Positions 8,107-16,401 of a DNA stretch of 44,607 bases are shown here, one piece after another. Both the position numbers and the translations under genes were made by a program. The DNA is from Kiritimatiellia bacterium (GTDB lineage Bacteria > Verrucomicrobiota > Kiritimatiellia > CAIQIC01 > Lenti-01): the NCBI GenBank assembly GCA_017540905.1, contig JAFYAC010000059.1, positions 1 to 44,607 of the forward strand, given 5' to 3'. The stretch's first letter is position 1. The number at the start of each line of letters is the position of its first letter. The notes under the pieces were generated by a model, which searched no databases, was not told the origin of the DNA, and saw nothing but the letters and a program-made list of their open reading frames with translations.

Positions 8107-11100
8107 TCAGGCGTCGACGGTCGGCACCTGGGCCGGGGCCACGTTCTCGAGGAGGACCTTCATCGCGGCGGCGGGGAGGAGGGTGAGGCGGTCGGCGGGG
8201 GCGGTCAGGGTCGGGGCGGAGAGGGGGGCGAGGGCGGGGGTGAGGTCGATGGTGAAGGTCGGGGTGGTGTAGCGGTAGCCGCCGGGGATGGGAGCGAGGA
8301 TGTGGGTGGCGCCGTTGAAGCGGGCGGAGATGGAGCGGGCGGAGCCGGTGCCGGTGATGCGGTAGGCGTTGTTTTCCTGGGAGAGGAATTCGGATTCGGA
8401 GACGTAGAGGCGGGGTTTGTCGGCGTAGGGGCGTCCGGCGGTCGGGCAGAAGGTGGCGCAGTTGGCGCATTCGTTGCAGAAGTCGGTCAGCACCGCGGTC
8501 TGGGTGGCCTGCGCGACGGCGAAACGTTCGGGGTCGGCGGGGACGGGGGCGCCGTCGGCGACGGTCCAGGAGGGGAGGTCGGCGGCGAAGGGGGCGCAGG
8601 TGTAGGTGAGGAAGGCGTGGTTGGGGCAGACGCTGGTGCAGACGGAGCAGAAAGTGTCGCAGGCCAGGCAGCGGGCGGCTTCCTGGCGGGCGGCGTCCCG
8701 GGTGAGCGGGAGGACGACTTCGGCGAAGTCGCCGCGGGCGTCGAGGGGCGTCTCGGGGATGGGGGTGCGCGGGACGCGGGTGGCGCGTTTGCGGAGGGTG
8801 GCGGGGAAGTCGGCGGGCACCACGGTGGCGGCGGGGGCCGCGTCGGCCGCGGCGCCGAGGATGGCGGCGGCGATCTTCTTGCCGTCGGCCAGGGCCTTGA
8901 CGAGGGTCGAGGGGCCGCCGTTCACGCAGTCGCCGCCGGCGTAGATGCCGGGGACGGCGGTGGCGCCGGTGGCTTCGTCGGCGACGATGTAGCCTTTCTT
9001 GTTGAAGGCGAGGCCGAGGTCGGCCGCGAAGGCGAGGTCGGGTTTCTGGCCGATGGCGGCGATGAGGTGGTCAAGCGGGAGGTCGAAGTCGGAGCCGGGG
9101 ACTTCGACGGGGCGGCGGCGGCCGGAGGCGTCGGGTTCGCCGAGGGTCATCGTGGAGCAGCGGAGGGCGGTGAGTTTGCCGGATTCGGCGAGGATGGCCT
9201 TGGGGGCGGTGAGTTCGCGCAGGGGGATGCCTTCGGAGAGGAGCCCGGCGAGTTCTTCGCGGTGGGCGGGCATTTCTTCGCGGGTGCGGCGGTAGATGAC
9301 GGTGGGCTCGCCGCCGAGGCGCTTGGCGACGCGCGCGCAGTCCATGGCGACGTCGCCGCCGCCGATGATGCCGACGCGTCCGGAAAGCGCCGTGCATTCG
9401 CCGTCGCGGACGCGGCGGAGGAATTCGATGCCGTCGATGACGCCGTCGGCGGTTTCGCCGTCGAGTCCGAGCGGGGCACCGAGCTGGGCCCCGGCGGCGA
9501 TGACGACGATGTGCCCGGCGGCGCGCAGTCCGGCGATGGTGAAGTCGCGTCCGGCGGCCTGGCCGAAGCGGAACGTGACGCCGGCGGCTTCGAGGCGGGC
9601 GGCGTCGCGCTGGATGAGTTCGGGGAGGGCGCGGTAGGCGGGGAGGGTCTTGTTGGCCATGCCGCCGGGGGCGGGACGGGCGTCGTAGACGGTGACGTCG
9701 GCCCCGGCTTCGCGCAGGAAGGCGGCCGCGGAGAGTCCGCAGGGACCGGCGCCGATGATGGCGACGCTCACCGCGGGCGCTCCGCCGGTGCCCGCGGCGA
9801 GGGGGATGTCCTGGCCGTATTCGAGGGCGGCGCGCTTGAGTTCGCGGATGGCGAGGGGGGTGTCGTACTGGCTGCGGATGCAGGTGGTCTCGCAGGCGTG
9901 GTTGCAGGCGCGGCCGAGGGTGGCGGCCATGGCGTTGTCGCGCCGGATGACGGCCGCGGCGCGGTCGAAGTCGCCGGCGGCGATGGCCGCGATGTAGGAG
10001 GGGACGTCCTGGGAGAGGGGGCAGGTGGTGCGGCAGGGGGCCGCGATGCAGTCGAAGGCGCCCAGGGGGCGGGTGGTCTTGGTGGCGCGGCGGTCGTAGG
10101 TGTCGCGCTTGTAGAGGGGGCTCTCCAGGACGGCCTTGGCGTAGGCCTGGAGGTTGGCGAGGGCTGCGGCTTTGGCGTCTCTCCCGGCGGGGGCGCCGGC
10201 CTTGGCGAGGATCCACGCGGGGAGGTCGGCGGCGCCGGCCGCGCGCAGGGCGTCGGCGGCGTTGGCGCAGTACTGGAGGAGGCGCGCGTAGCCGCCCGGA
10301 CGCAGGAGGTCGCTGCTGGCCGTGATGGTCGTGACGCCGCACGCGAGCAGGTCGGCCACGTTGAAGGCGTCCGCGCCGCCCGCGTAGCTGATGGGGAGGT
10401 CGCCGCCGAACTCGGTCTCCAGCTTCGCCGCGAGGTTCACGGTGACGGCCTGGAGGGGGCGGCCGGAGAGGTACATCATCTTTTCGCTGGGGCTGAAGAC
10501 GGTGCGGTGGTTCTCGACTTCGAGAGTGTTCGAGAGCTTGACGCCGAAGGCGACGCCCTTGCGGGCCGCGCGGGCGCGCAGGTCGGTCAGGATGGCGATG
10601 GCGTCGGGATACTTGAGGTCGTGGCCGAACGCGGCGTCGGGCACCGTCACCTGCTTGAAGCCGCACACGCCGTTGAGGATGCCGCGGAGGGCGTCGGGGC
10701 CGAGGAGGGTGGGGTTCAATTTGACGTTGGTGTGCAGTCCGCGCTCCTCGATGAGGTAGGCGGCGATCTTGCCGATTTCGTCGGGCGGGCAGCCGTGCAT
10801 CGTCGAGAGCGTCACGTTGTCGGAGAGGCGGCGCGGGATGTCGAGGTCGCGGACCGCGGGATAGACTTCGGCGACGGCGGCGACCGCTTCGTCGTACTCC
10901 GCGCCGGCGTCCGCCATGCGCGCGAGGAAGCCCTGGACGTTCGGCTTGAGGATGCCTTCGAGGTTGTAGCCGACCGACATGTTGAAAATCATCCCCGGGC
11001 GCCCCGCGCGGCCCAGCTTGTGCTGGAGGGCGTGGATCAGGACCCACGCGATGAGGTACTCGCGGAAGGACTGGTCGATCTTCAGCTCCTGGCTCCATTC

Positions 11101-11427
11101 GACGTTGTAGCCTTCGTCCTGCATGTCGATGCAGGGCTTGCTGACGACCAGCTCGTCGAGGGTCTGGATGGTCTTGAGCTCGATGAAGCGCCCGCCGTGC
11201 AGCCACGCCGCGACGATGTTCTGCGCCATCTGCGAGTGGGGGCCGGCCGCGACGCCGAAGGGCGTGTCGAGGGGCTGGCCGTAGAGGGAGGTGCGGAAGG
11301 GGTCGTCCGCCGCGGGCACGAAGAAGAGCTCCTTCGGGATGCCGAAGACGCTGCCGCGCGCCTCCAGTTCACCGAACACCCACTTGGCCAACGTGCGGAA
11401 ATCCAACGGCTGGAAATGGTCTGACAT
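8107..11427 (-). CDS. ygfK: YgfK-type iron-sulfur flavoprotein (putative selenate reductase subunit family)
   Basis: A 1106-residue cytoplasmic multidomain oxidoreductase. Order: dihydroorotate-dehydrogenase-like barrel (about 1-440), cysteine cluster CRTTCP region at about 460-510 as in glutamate synthase small subunits, FAD site GAGPCG at about 556, NAD(P)H site GGGDVAMD at about 687, and C-terminal [4Fe-4S] motifs CLACDTFCSVCTSVCP at about 918 and CNECANCATFCP at about 980. This matches E. coli YgfK (about 1030 residues), linked there to purine catabolism and selenium-dependent hydroxylases, though its exact reaction is not settled. It stands alone here with none of the usual partners (ssnA, xdh-like, ygfM). 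Start chosen for agaggag 7 nt upstream of ATG 11427. Confidence 0.85.
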   Translation of the reverse strand: MSDHFQPLDFRTLAKWVFGELEARGSVFGIPKELFFVPAADDPFRTSLYGQPLDTPFGVAAGPHSQMAQNIVAAWLHGGRFIELKTIQTLDELVVSKPCIDMQDEGYNVEWSQELKIDQSFREYLIAWVLIHALQHKLGRAGRPGMIFNMSVGYNLEGILKPNVQGFLARMADAGAEYDEAVAAVAEVYPAVRDLDIPRRLSDNVTLSTMHGCPPDEIGKIAAYLIEERGLHTNVKLNPTLLGPDALRGILNGVCGFKQVTVPDAAFGHDLKYPDAIAILTDLRARAARKGVAFGVKLSNTLEVENHRTVFSPSEKMMYLSGRPLQAVTVNLAAKLETEFGGDLPISYAGGADAFNVADLLACGVTTITASSDLLRPGGYARLLQYCANAADALRAAGAADLPAWILAKAGAPAGRDAKAAALANLQAYAKAVLESPLYKRDTYDRRATKTTRPLGAFDCIAAPCRTTCPLSQDVPSYIAAIAAGDFDRAAAVIRRDNAMAATLGRACNHACETTCIRSQYDTPLAIRELKRAALEYGQDIPLAAGTGGAPAVSVAIIGAGPCGLSAAAFLREAGADVTVYDARPAPGGMANKTLPAYRALPELIQRDAARLEAAGVTFRFGQAAGRDFTIAGLRAAGHIVVIAAGAQLGAPLGLDGETADGVIDGIEFLRRVRDGECTALSGRVGIIGGGDVAMDCARVAKRLGGEPTVIYRRTREEMPAHREELAGLLSEGIPLRELTAPKAILAESGKLTALRCSTMTLGEPDASGRRRPVEVPGSDFDLPLDHLIAAIGQKPDLAFAADLGLAFNKKGYIVADEATGATAVPGIYAGGDCVNGGPSTLVKALADGKKIAAAILGAAADAAPAATVVPADFPATLRKRATRVPRTPIPETPLDARGDFAEVVLPLTRDAARQEAARCLACDTFCSVCTSVCPNHAFLTYTCAPFAADLPSWTVADGAPVPADPERFAVAQATQTAVLTDFCNECANCATFCPTAGRPYADKPRLYVSESEFLSQENNAYRITGTGSARSISARFNGATHILAPIPGGYRYTTPTFTIDLTPALAPLSAPTLTAPADRLTLLPAAAMKVLLENVAPAQVPTVDA

Positions 11428-11563
11428 GCTGCTCTCCTCTGTAAGGTATGTCCTCGGCGCCCGCCCCCGACGCCGGGAGCGAAACCGCAAAAGCATTGTG
11501 GCACAAAAAGGACGCCCTGCGCAAGCGCGCATTCTGGCGGTGCGGCGCCCGCGGGAGCAGGAC

Positions 11564-11691
11564 AATCTTTTGCATGGTGCGGCTGGCCGGTAGGGGCCGA
11601 CCTCCGGGCGGCCCGTCATGGGCCATCCTGCCGCACGGGCCCGCCCGGAGGTCGGGCCCTACCGGTGGGAGGGCCCGACAAGAAATCGCAA
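11564..11691. repeat. Repeat element with REP doublet, copy 1 (copy 2 at 40155-40280)
   Basis: Two REP units in inverted orientation, 11589-11613 and 11637-11663 (head GGTAGG, stem GCCCG, loop ACCTC), with conserved flanks CTTTTGCATGG on the left and CGACAAGAAATCGCAA on the right. The second copy differs at only a few positions. It occupies the ygfK-mlaE gap. Confidence 0.8.
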
Positions 11692-11765
11692 GGGCTTCGC
11701 CTGACTCCCCAAAAGTCACTGTTTTGTCCTGCACCCCGGGTCCACCGCCCTTCCGAAAACCGCTA

Positions 11766-11795
11766 TTGCCCCCCACCCCCCTCCCATCGTATGCT
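11766..11795 (+). promoter_or_regulatory. Predicted mlaE promoter
   Basis: TTGCCC (11766-11771), 18-nt spacer, TATGCT (11790-11795), then 7 nt to ATG 11803. No Shine-Dalgarno; leaderless geometry. Confidence 0.45.
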
Positions 11796-11802
11796 CCGCC
11801 CC

Positions 11803-12594
11803 ATGAGCAACTGGATTGGAGCCTTGGGCGGAAGCGTGCTGTCGCGGCTGGGTACGGCCGCGCGCCTCGCGGGCACCCTCTTCGCGGTCGCCTGGAAAAG
11901 CCTCCAGCCGCGCACCTGGACCGTCCCCTTCCGCAATGTCCTGGCCCGCCAGGTGCTGTTTACCGGCTACGAAGCCACCGGATTCGTCTCCCTCATCGCG
12001 CTCCTGTTCGGCGTGCTGGCCGTCGTCCAGGCCCAGATCTGGCTCGCCAAGTTCGGCCAGAGCGACCTCATCGGCCCCGTCCTCGTCGCCGTCGTCATCC
12101 GCGAACTCGGCCCGCTGCTCACGAATTTCGTGGTCATCGCCCGCAGCGGCACCGCCATCTCCACCGAGCTCGCGAACATGAAGGTCAACGGCGAGGTCCG
12201 CTCCCTCGACGCCATGGGCCTCGATCCCTTCGTCTACCTCGTGATGCCCCGCGTCCTCGGCGTGGCCGCCTCGACCTTCTGCCTGACGATCGTCTTCGCC
12301 GCCGTCTCCCTCCTCGGCGGCTACGCCTGCCTCTGGCTCCTGGAATGGGGCGACCTGGACATGGGCCGCTTCTTCTCGAACGTCCTCGGCGCCGTCCGCC
12401 AGGCCGACGTCGCGACGCTGCTGGCCAAGTCCATCCTGCCCGGCATGCTCACCGGCGCTTGCTGCTGCGAGGAAGGCCTGGGCGTCGGCCCCGCCGTCAC
12501 CGAAGTCCCCATCGCGGCCGCCCGCGGCGTCCTCCGCTCCATCGCCTCCCTCTTCATCCTCGCCGTCGTCATCGACCTTGCCGCCTACCTCTGA
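11803..12594 (+). CDS. mlaE: MlaE-family lipid ABC transporter permease
   Basis: Inner-membrane permease of the Mla/YrbE family that moves phospholipids between the membranes with an ATPase (MlaF) and an MCE-domain protein (MlaD). 263 residues, the usual size. Signature stretch ELGPLLTNFVVIARSG, followed by STELANMKVNGEVRSLDAMGLDP region (quoted in part), plus five to six hydrophobic segments. An upstream in-frame ATG at 11791 exists but lies in the -10 box. No mlaF or mlaD neighbour is visible; lgt follows after 15 nt, so the two envelope genes likely share a transcript. Partner subunits must be elsewhere. Confidence 0.85.
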   Translation: MSNWIGALGGSVLSRLGTAARLAGTLFAVAWKSLQPRTWTVPFRNVLARQVLFTGYEATGFVSLIALLFGVLAVVQAQIWLAKFGQSDLIGPVLVAVVIRELGPLLTNFVVIARSGTAISTELANMKVNGEVRSLDAMGLDPFVYLVMPRVLGVAASTFCLTIVFAAVSLLGGYACLWLLEWGDLDMGRFFSNVLGAVRQADVATLLAKSILPGMLTGACCCEEGLGVGPAVTEVPIAAARGVLRSIASLFILAVVIDLAAYL

Positions 12595-12609
12595 CCGCGG
12601 AGCCCCGCC

Positions 12610-13383
12610 ATGCATCCGATCCTCTTCACCGTCTTCCACTTCCCCGTCCGTTCCTACGGCGTGATGGCCGCGCTGGGCTTCCTGGCCGCCGTCGCCACGT
12701 GGACGTGGCTGGCGCGCACCGGCCGCGAACCGGCCTTCACCGCCGAGATGGCGGTCGACCTCGGGGTGTGGCTGATGCTCTCCGGCATCGCCGGCTCCCG
12801 CATCGCCTACGTGGTGGCGAACTGGGACTACTACCGCGCCGTGCCCGCCGAAATCGTCCGCATCGACCAGGGCGGGCTCATCTTCTACGGCGGCCTGATC
12901 CTCGCCTCGCTGGCGCTGGTGGTCTTCGCCCGCCGCAAGCGGATTTCCCTCTGGCGCATGGCCGACGTCGCCATCCCCGGCCTGGCCATCGGCCATGCCC
13001 TCGGACGGATTGGCTGCTTCCTGAACGGTTGCTGCTACGGCCGGGCGGCGACGGCCCATCCCGCATGGGGCGTCGTCTACCCCGCCGGAAGCGAGCCCGG
13101 AAACCTCTTCCCCGGCACCCCCCTCTATCCCGTGCAGCTGATCGAAGCCGCCTGGCTGATTGCCGTATGGGTCCTCCTCCTCCGGGCCTGGCCGCGCAAC
13201 CGGCGTCCCGGATTCCTCTTCGCCCTCTACCTCCTCGCCTACCCCCCCGCCCGCTTCCTCCTCGAATACCTCCGCGGCGATCCCCGGCAGGGCTTCCTCC
13301 ACATCGACGCCGCCCAATGGATCTCCATCGCCCTCTTCCTCTTCGGCGCCGCCCTCGCCGCCCACCTCCGCCGCCGCTCCTGA
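12610..13383 (+). CDS. lgt: Prolipoprotein diacylglyceryl transferase
   Basis: Membrane enzyme that transfers diacylglycerol from phosphatidylglycerol to the lipobox Cys of prolipoproteins, the first step in lipoprotein maturation. 257 residues with about seven hydrophobic segments. The Lgt signature is seen as HALGRIGCFLNGCCYG at about 132-147: the Arg and the general GRxGxFxNG pattern are kept, but the usual Asn-Phe-(Ile/Leu)-Asn-Glu form is replaced by a CFLNGCC variant. GGLIFYGGL at about 93-101 corresponds to the conserved HGG/YGG loop, and LLEYLRGD near 215 carries the second essential Arg. gcggag lies before the ATG. Downstream of mlaE by 15 nt. Confidence 0.9.
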   Translation: MHPILFTVFHFPVRSYGVMAALGFLAAVATWTWLARTGREPAFTAEMAVDLGVWLMLSGIAGSRIAYVVANWDYYRAVPAEIVRIDQGGLIFYGGLILASLALVVFARRKRISLWRMADVAIPGLAIGHALGRIGCFLNGCCYGRAATAHPAWGVVYPAGSEPGNLFPGTPLYPVQLIEAAWLIAVWVLLLRAWPRNRRPGFLFALYLLAYPPARFLLEYLRGDPRQGFLHIDAAQWISIALFLFGAALAAHLRRRS

Positions 13384-13424
13384 CCCGCGCCCTTTCCCCC
13401 CTTTCCCTCCCCCACCCCTCCATA

Positions 13425-13445
13425 TCGTGAGATTATGGAAAACAC
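13425..13445 (+). repeat. Interspersed GAGATTAYGG motif, copy 3
   Basis: TCGTGAGATTATGGAAAAC, 41 nt after the lgt stop codon, same strand. Followed by CATTTCCC, which can pair with GGAAAA. Confidence 0.75.
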
Positions 13446-13500
13446 CCTCATTTCCCATCCGTTTCCCCATCGTCTCCCCCCATGAACACTCCCACCATTT

Positions 13501-13521
13501 GAAATCCAAAATCTGAAATTC
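13501..13521 (+). repeat. Short heptamer repeat, GARATYT type
   Basis: Three 7-bp units (gaaatcc, aaaatct, gaaattc) related to the ten-unit array at 35169-35238. Confidence 0.5.
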
Positions 13522-13563
13522 CCCCTCCTTCTCCGCCCCCTCCCCGCCCGCCGCTTTCCCATG

Positions 13564-13582
13564 TCGTGAGATTACGGAAAAA
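13564..13582 (+). repeat. Interspersed GAGATTAYGG motif, copy 4
   Basis: TCGTGAGATTACGGAAAAA; the following CGTTTCCC can pair with GGAAA. It lies 139 bp after copy 3, in direct orientation. Confidence 0.75.
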
Positions 13583-13650
13583 CCGCGCGTTTCCCATCGT
13601 TTTCCCCCTCTCTGCCACCCATCCACATTCCGCCCGCCATGGCGCCCGCA

Positions 13651-13686
13651 TCTTTTCACTTTTCACTTGTCACTTTTCACTCGTCC
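13651..13686 (+). repeat. Heptamer tandem repeat, CACTTTT type
   Basis: Units cactttt, cacttgt, cactttt, cactcgt, with a partial unit before. The array sits just upstream of the RsbU-like gene; a related array is at 36361-36388. Confidence 0.65.
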
Positions 13687-13703
13687 GCTCCCGCCCCCCG
13701 CGC

Positions 13704-13709
13704 TAGGAT
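13704..13709 (+). promoter_or_regulatory. Predicted -10 box of the RsbU-like gene
   Basis: TAGGAT followed by 7 nt and ATG 13717. No convincing -35. The AGGA within it could alternatively act as a Shine-Dalgarno. Confidence 0.35.
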
Positions 13710-13716
13710 GCCCCGC

Positions 13717-15567
13717 ATGAGCCAGAACCCCCAAGAAGACGCGTCCACCCAATCCCAGGCCACCATGCGGATCGACATCACGCCCGCGATGCTCGAGCAG
13801 CTGCAGCAGGCGCCCGTCGCGACCACGACCGCCCGCATCGCGCGCGGCGGCGCCGGGGCCTCCCCCTACGCCGGGCGGCCCGGCGGGCCCGCCGTCATCC
13901 GCATCCCCTCCGCGGTGGCGCGCCCGCTCGGCGGCGAGGATTTCCAGGTCCTGCTCCAGAGCATCTACGACGCCGTCTTCATCACCGACCCCGCGGGGGC
14001 CATCCAGACGGCCAACGCGCGCGCGGAACAGTTCTTCCACTCCACCCGCGCCGAATTCCGCAAGACGAACATCTTCGACTGGCTCTGCGGCGCCGAACGC
14101 AGCCTGCTCGACACCATCCTGGGGACGCTCCAGAACAACCGCTTTGTGTTGATCCAGGCGCTCTGCCGCCGCACCGACGAGACGATGTTCCCGGCGGAAA
14201 TCTCCGTATCGCACCTCAAGATCGGCGGCCAGCAGCACCTGAGCTTCTTCGTGCGCGACATCACGTTGCGGCGCGAGCGCGAGGAGCGCCTGCAGACCGG
14301 GTTCAACGCCTTGCAGAACGCCGGCGGCGGCATCGCCGTGGCGGACGTCGAAGGCGTCCTCGCCGGCTACGTCAACCCGGCCATGATGCAGCTCCTCGGC
14401 CTCGCCTCCGCCGAAGAGGCGATGCAGCACCGCTTCGACGAATTCATGGCCGAGCCCGCGCTGATGGCCGACATGCTGGAGAGCGCGCAGCAGGGCGGCA
14501 CCTGGGCGGGCGAACTCGAGATGCGCCGCACCGACGAAACCCCGTTCTTCGCGCAGGCGGCCCTCGCGCCCAACCTGAACCCCGACGGCGCGATGACCGG
14601 CATCGTCATCTCCCTCGTGGACGTGACCCCCGCCCGCACCGCCCAGCAGCAGCTGGAGCACTACGCCACGCAGCTGCGCCAGAAGAACGAGGAGATGGAG
14701 GCGGACCTGCGCATGGCGCGCGACCTCCAGTACGCCTTCCTGCCCGCCGGCTACCCCGCCGTCTCGGGTCCCGCCGGAACCCTCTCCTTCGCCCACGTCT
14801 ACCACCCGAGCGGGCTGGTCGGCGGCGACTTCTTCAGCCTCCTGAAACTCTCGCCCAGCCGCGTCATGGTCTTCGTCGCCGACGTCATGGGCCACGGCGT
14901 GCGCGCGTCGCTGGTCGTCGCGACCCTCCGCGGCCTGCTCGAACAGATCGCGAAGGAGACGCAGGAGCCCGGCGAATTCCTGACCCGCCTCAACGCGGCC
15001 TACTGCCGCATCTTCGGCCGCGCCGGCGAACTGATGTTCGCGACGGCCAGCTGCATGCGCATCGATGTCGCGGCCGGGGCCATCGCCTACGCCCACGCCG
15101 GCCACCCGCTCCCCATCGTGATGTCGACCGACGCCCCCGCGCACGAAGCGGCGGTGCCCGAAGACGTCCTCGGCCCGGCCCTCGGCCTCTTCCCCGACGC
15201 CGCCTACACCCAGTTCGCGGCCCCGCTGGCGCCCGGCGCGCAGTACCTCTTCTACACCGACGGCCTGACCGAGACCCGCAACGCCGCCCAGGACGAATTC
15301 TCCGAGGAAGGCCTCATCCATTCCCTCCAGGCGCACGGCGGCACCCCCCTCGACGCGCTCCTCTCCGCCATCGTCTCCGACGCCGCCGAATTCGGCTCCT
15401 GCACCGAATTCGAAGACGACGTCTGCCTTCTCGGCATCCGCTGCACCCCCCCCGCCCCGCCGTCCTGGCCCTCGGCCAGTTCGACGGCATCCACCTCGGG
15501 CACCAGGCCGTCCTTCGCGCCGCGCGCGACCTGGCGCGGGAGCTCGGCGCGAGGGCCCGGTGCCTGA
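13717..15567 (+). CDS. RsbU/SpoIIE-type PP2C phosphatase with two PAS domains
   Basis: A 616-residue soluble regulator. Order: low-complexity N-terminus (1-70), PAS domain (about 74-190, FITDPAGAIQTANARAE), second PAS domain (about 205-310), a short helical linker (LEHYATQLRQKNEEME), and a PP2C-type serine phosphatase (about 340-575) with metal-binding motifs GGDFF, ADVMGHG and YTDGLTE. Such proteins dephosphorylate anti-sigma antagonists in partner-switching pathways; no RsbV or RsbW gene is nearby. The phosphatase ends at about DDVCLLGIRC; the last 40 residues are read in the wrong frame through the start of ribF, after a run of eight C at 15446-15453. So the true end may differ (frameshift, fusion or assembly error). 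Confidence 0.85.
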   Translation: MSQNPQEDASTQSQATMRIDITPAMLEQLQQAPVATTTARIARGGAGASPYAGRPGGPAVIRIPSAVARPLGGEDFQVLLQSIYDAVFITDPAGAIQTANARAEQFFHSTRAEFRKTNIFDWLCGAERSLLDTILGTLQNNRFVLIQALCRRTDETMFPAEISVSHLKIGGQQHLSFFVRDITLRREREERLQTGFNALQNAGGGIAVADVEGVLAGYVNPAMMQLLGLASAEEAMQHRFDEFMAEPALMADMLESAQQGGTWAGELEMRRTDETPFFAQAALAPNLNPDGAMTGIVISLVDVTPARTAQQQLEHYATQLRQKNEEMEADLRMARDLQYAFLPAGYPAVSGPAGTLSFAHVYHPSGLVGGDFFSLLKLSPSRVMVFVADVMGHGVRASLVVATLRGLLEQIAKETQEPGEFLTRLNAAYCRIFGRAGELMFATASCMRIDVAAGAIAYAHAGHPLPIVMSTDAPAHEAAVPEDVLGPALGLFPDAAYTQFAAPLAPGAQYLFYTDGLTETRNAAQDEFSEEGLIHSLQAHGGTPLDALLSAIVSDAAEFGSCTEFEDDVCLLGIRCTPPAPPSWPSASSTASTSGTRPSFAPRATWRGSSARGPGA

Positions 15568-16331
15568 CCTTCGAACCGCATGTCATGCGCGTGCTCGACC
15601 CCGCCCGCGCCCCCCTCGAACTCGCCACGCCCGCCCAGAACGCCGCCCGCATCCGCGACTGCGGCCTCGACGGCACCGTCGTTTTCCCCTTCGACCGCGA
15701 CTGGGCCGCCCGCTCCGCGATGGACTTCCTACGCGCGCTGCCCGGCGCCGTCCGCGCGCCCGTCGCCGGCGTCGTGTCGGGGGCCGACTTCGCGTTCGGG
15801 CGCAACCGCGAAGCCACCGCCGCCGACCTCCCCCGCCTGGCCACCGCCGCCGGAATCCCCCGCGCCGCCATCGTGCCTCCCGTCCTCTGGCGCGGCGCCC
15901 CCGTATCCTCCAGCCGCATCCGCGCCGCCGTCGCCGAAGGCGATGCCGAAGCCGCCGCCGCCATGCTCGGACGCCCCTTCGCCCTCGAAGGCACCGTCGT
16001 CCACGGACGCGCCGTCGGCCGCCAGCACGGCCTCCCCACCGCCAACGTCCGCCCCACCCTCCCCATACGCCCCAAGCCCGGCGTCTACGCCGCCCGCCTC
16101 GACGACCACCCCGCCGCCGCCTTCGTGCCCGACCCCGCCGATCCCGCCCAGACCGCCAAATTCGGCGACGTTGTCGAAGTCCACATCCTCGGCGCCGCCG
16201 GCGACTGGTACGGCCGCCGCGTCGAAGTCCATTTCCTCCACCGCCTCCGCCCCTACCTTCCCTTCCCCGACCAAACCGCCGCCTCCGCCCAGATCCGCCT
16301 CGACTTGGAGGCCATGCGCCCCTGGCTCTGA
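15441..16331 (+). CDS. ribF: Bifunctional riboflavin kinase / FAD synthetase
   Basis: Makes FMN then FAD from riboflavin. The nucleotidyltransferase signature LALGQFDGIHLGHQAVLRAA is encoded from about 15465 in the third frame, and VSSSRIRAAVAEGD (the SSTxIR motif) and the riboflavin kinase domain (GRAVGRQHGLPTANV, FGDVVEVHILG) follow, ending at 16331. An ATG at 15585 exists but would remove the catalytic FDGxHxGH motif, so the gene must start upstream, overlapping the RsbU-like frame. No ATG, GTG or TTG is available in frame before the motif as far back as 15312; the CTG at 15441 is used here only as a placeholder. A -1 shift at the C8 run would join the phosphatase and RibF into one chain. 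Confidence 0.85.
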   Translation: MHPPRPAVLALGQFDGIHLGHQAVLRAARDLARELGARARCLTFEPHVMRVLDPARAPLELATPAQNAARIRDCGLDGTVVFPFDRDWAARSAMDFLRALPGAVRAPVAGVVSGADFAFGRNREATAADLPRLATAAGIPRAAIVPPVLWRGAPVSSSRIRAAVAEGDAEAAAAMLGRPFALEGTVVHGRAVGRQHGLPTANVRPTLPIRPKPGVYAARLDDHPAAAFVPDPADPAQTAKFGDVVEVHILGAAGDWYGRRVEVHFLHRLRPYLPFPDQTAASAQIRLDLEAMRPWL

Positions 16332-16360
16332 CGCCGCCCCCGCTTTCCGATTGCAGTCGA

Positions 16361-16389
16361 TTGCAATCGCCCCCCATTTCCGCTACAAG
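16361..16389 (+). promoter_or_regulatory. Predicted promoter of the U32 family gene
   Basis: TTGCAA (16361-16366), 17-nt spacer, TACAAG (16384-16389), 12 nt to ATG 16402. The -35 overlaps the palindrome CGATTGCAATCG, itself preceded by a near-copy CGATTGCAGTCG, a possible operator. Confidence 0.5.
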
Positions 16390-16401
16390 AGAGCTTGAAC
16401 C

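Noticed and set aside
8089-11424. 1111-codon plus-strand ORF opposite ygfK
   Set aside because: Gly/Glu/Asp-rich translation is the antisense of a strongly C-ending codon gene; no motifs and no Shine-Dalgarno. Shadow of ygfK.
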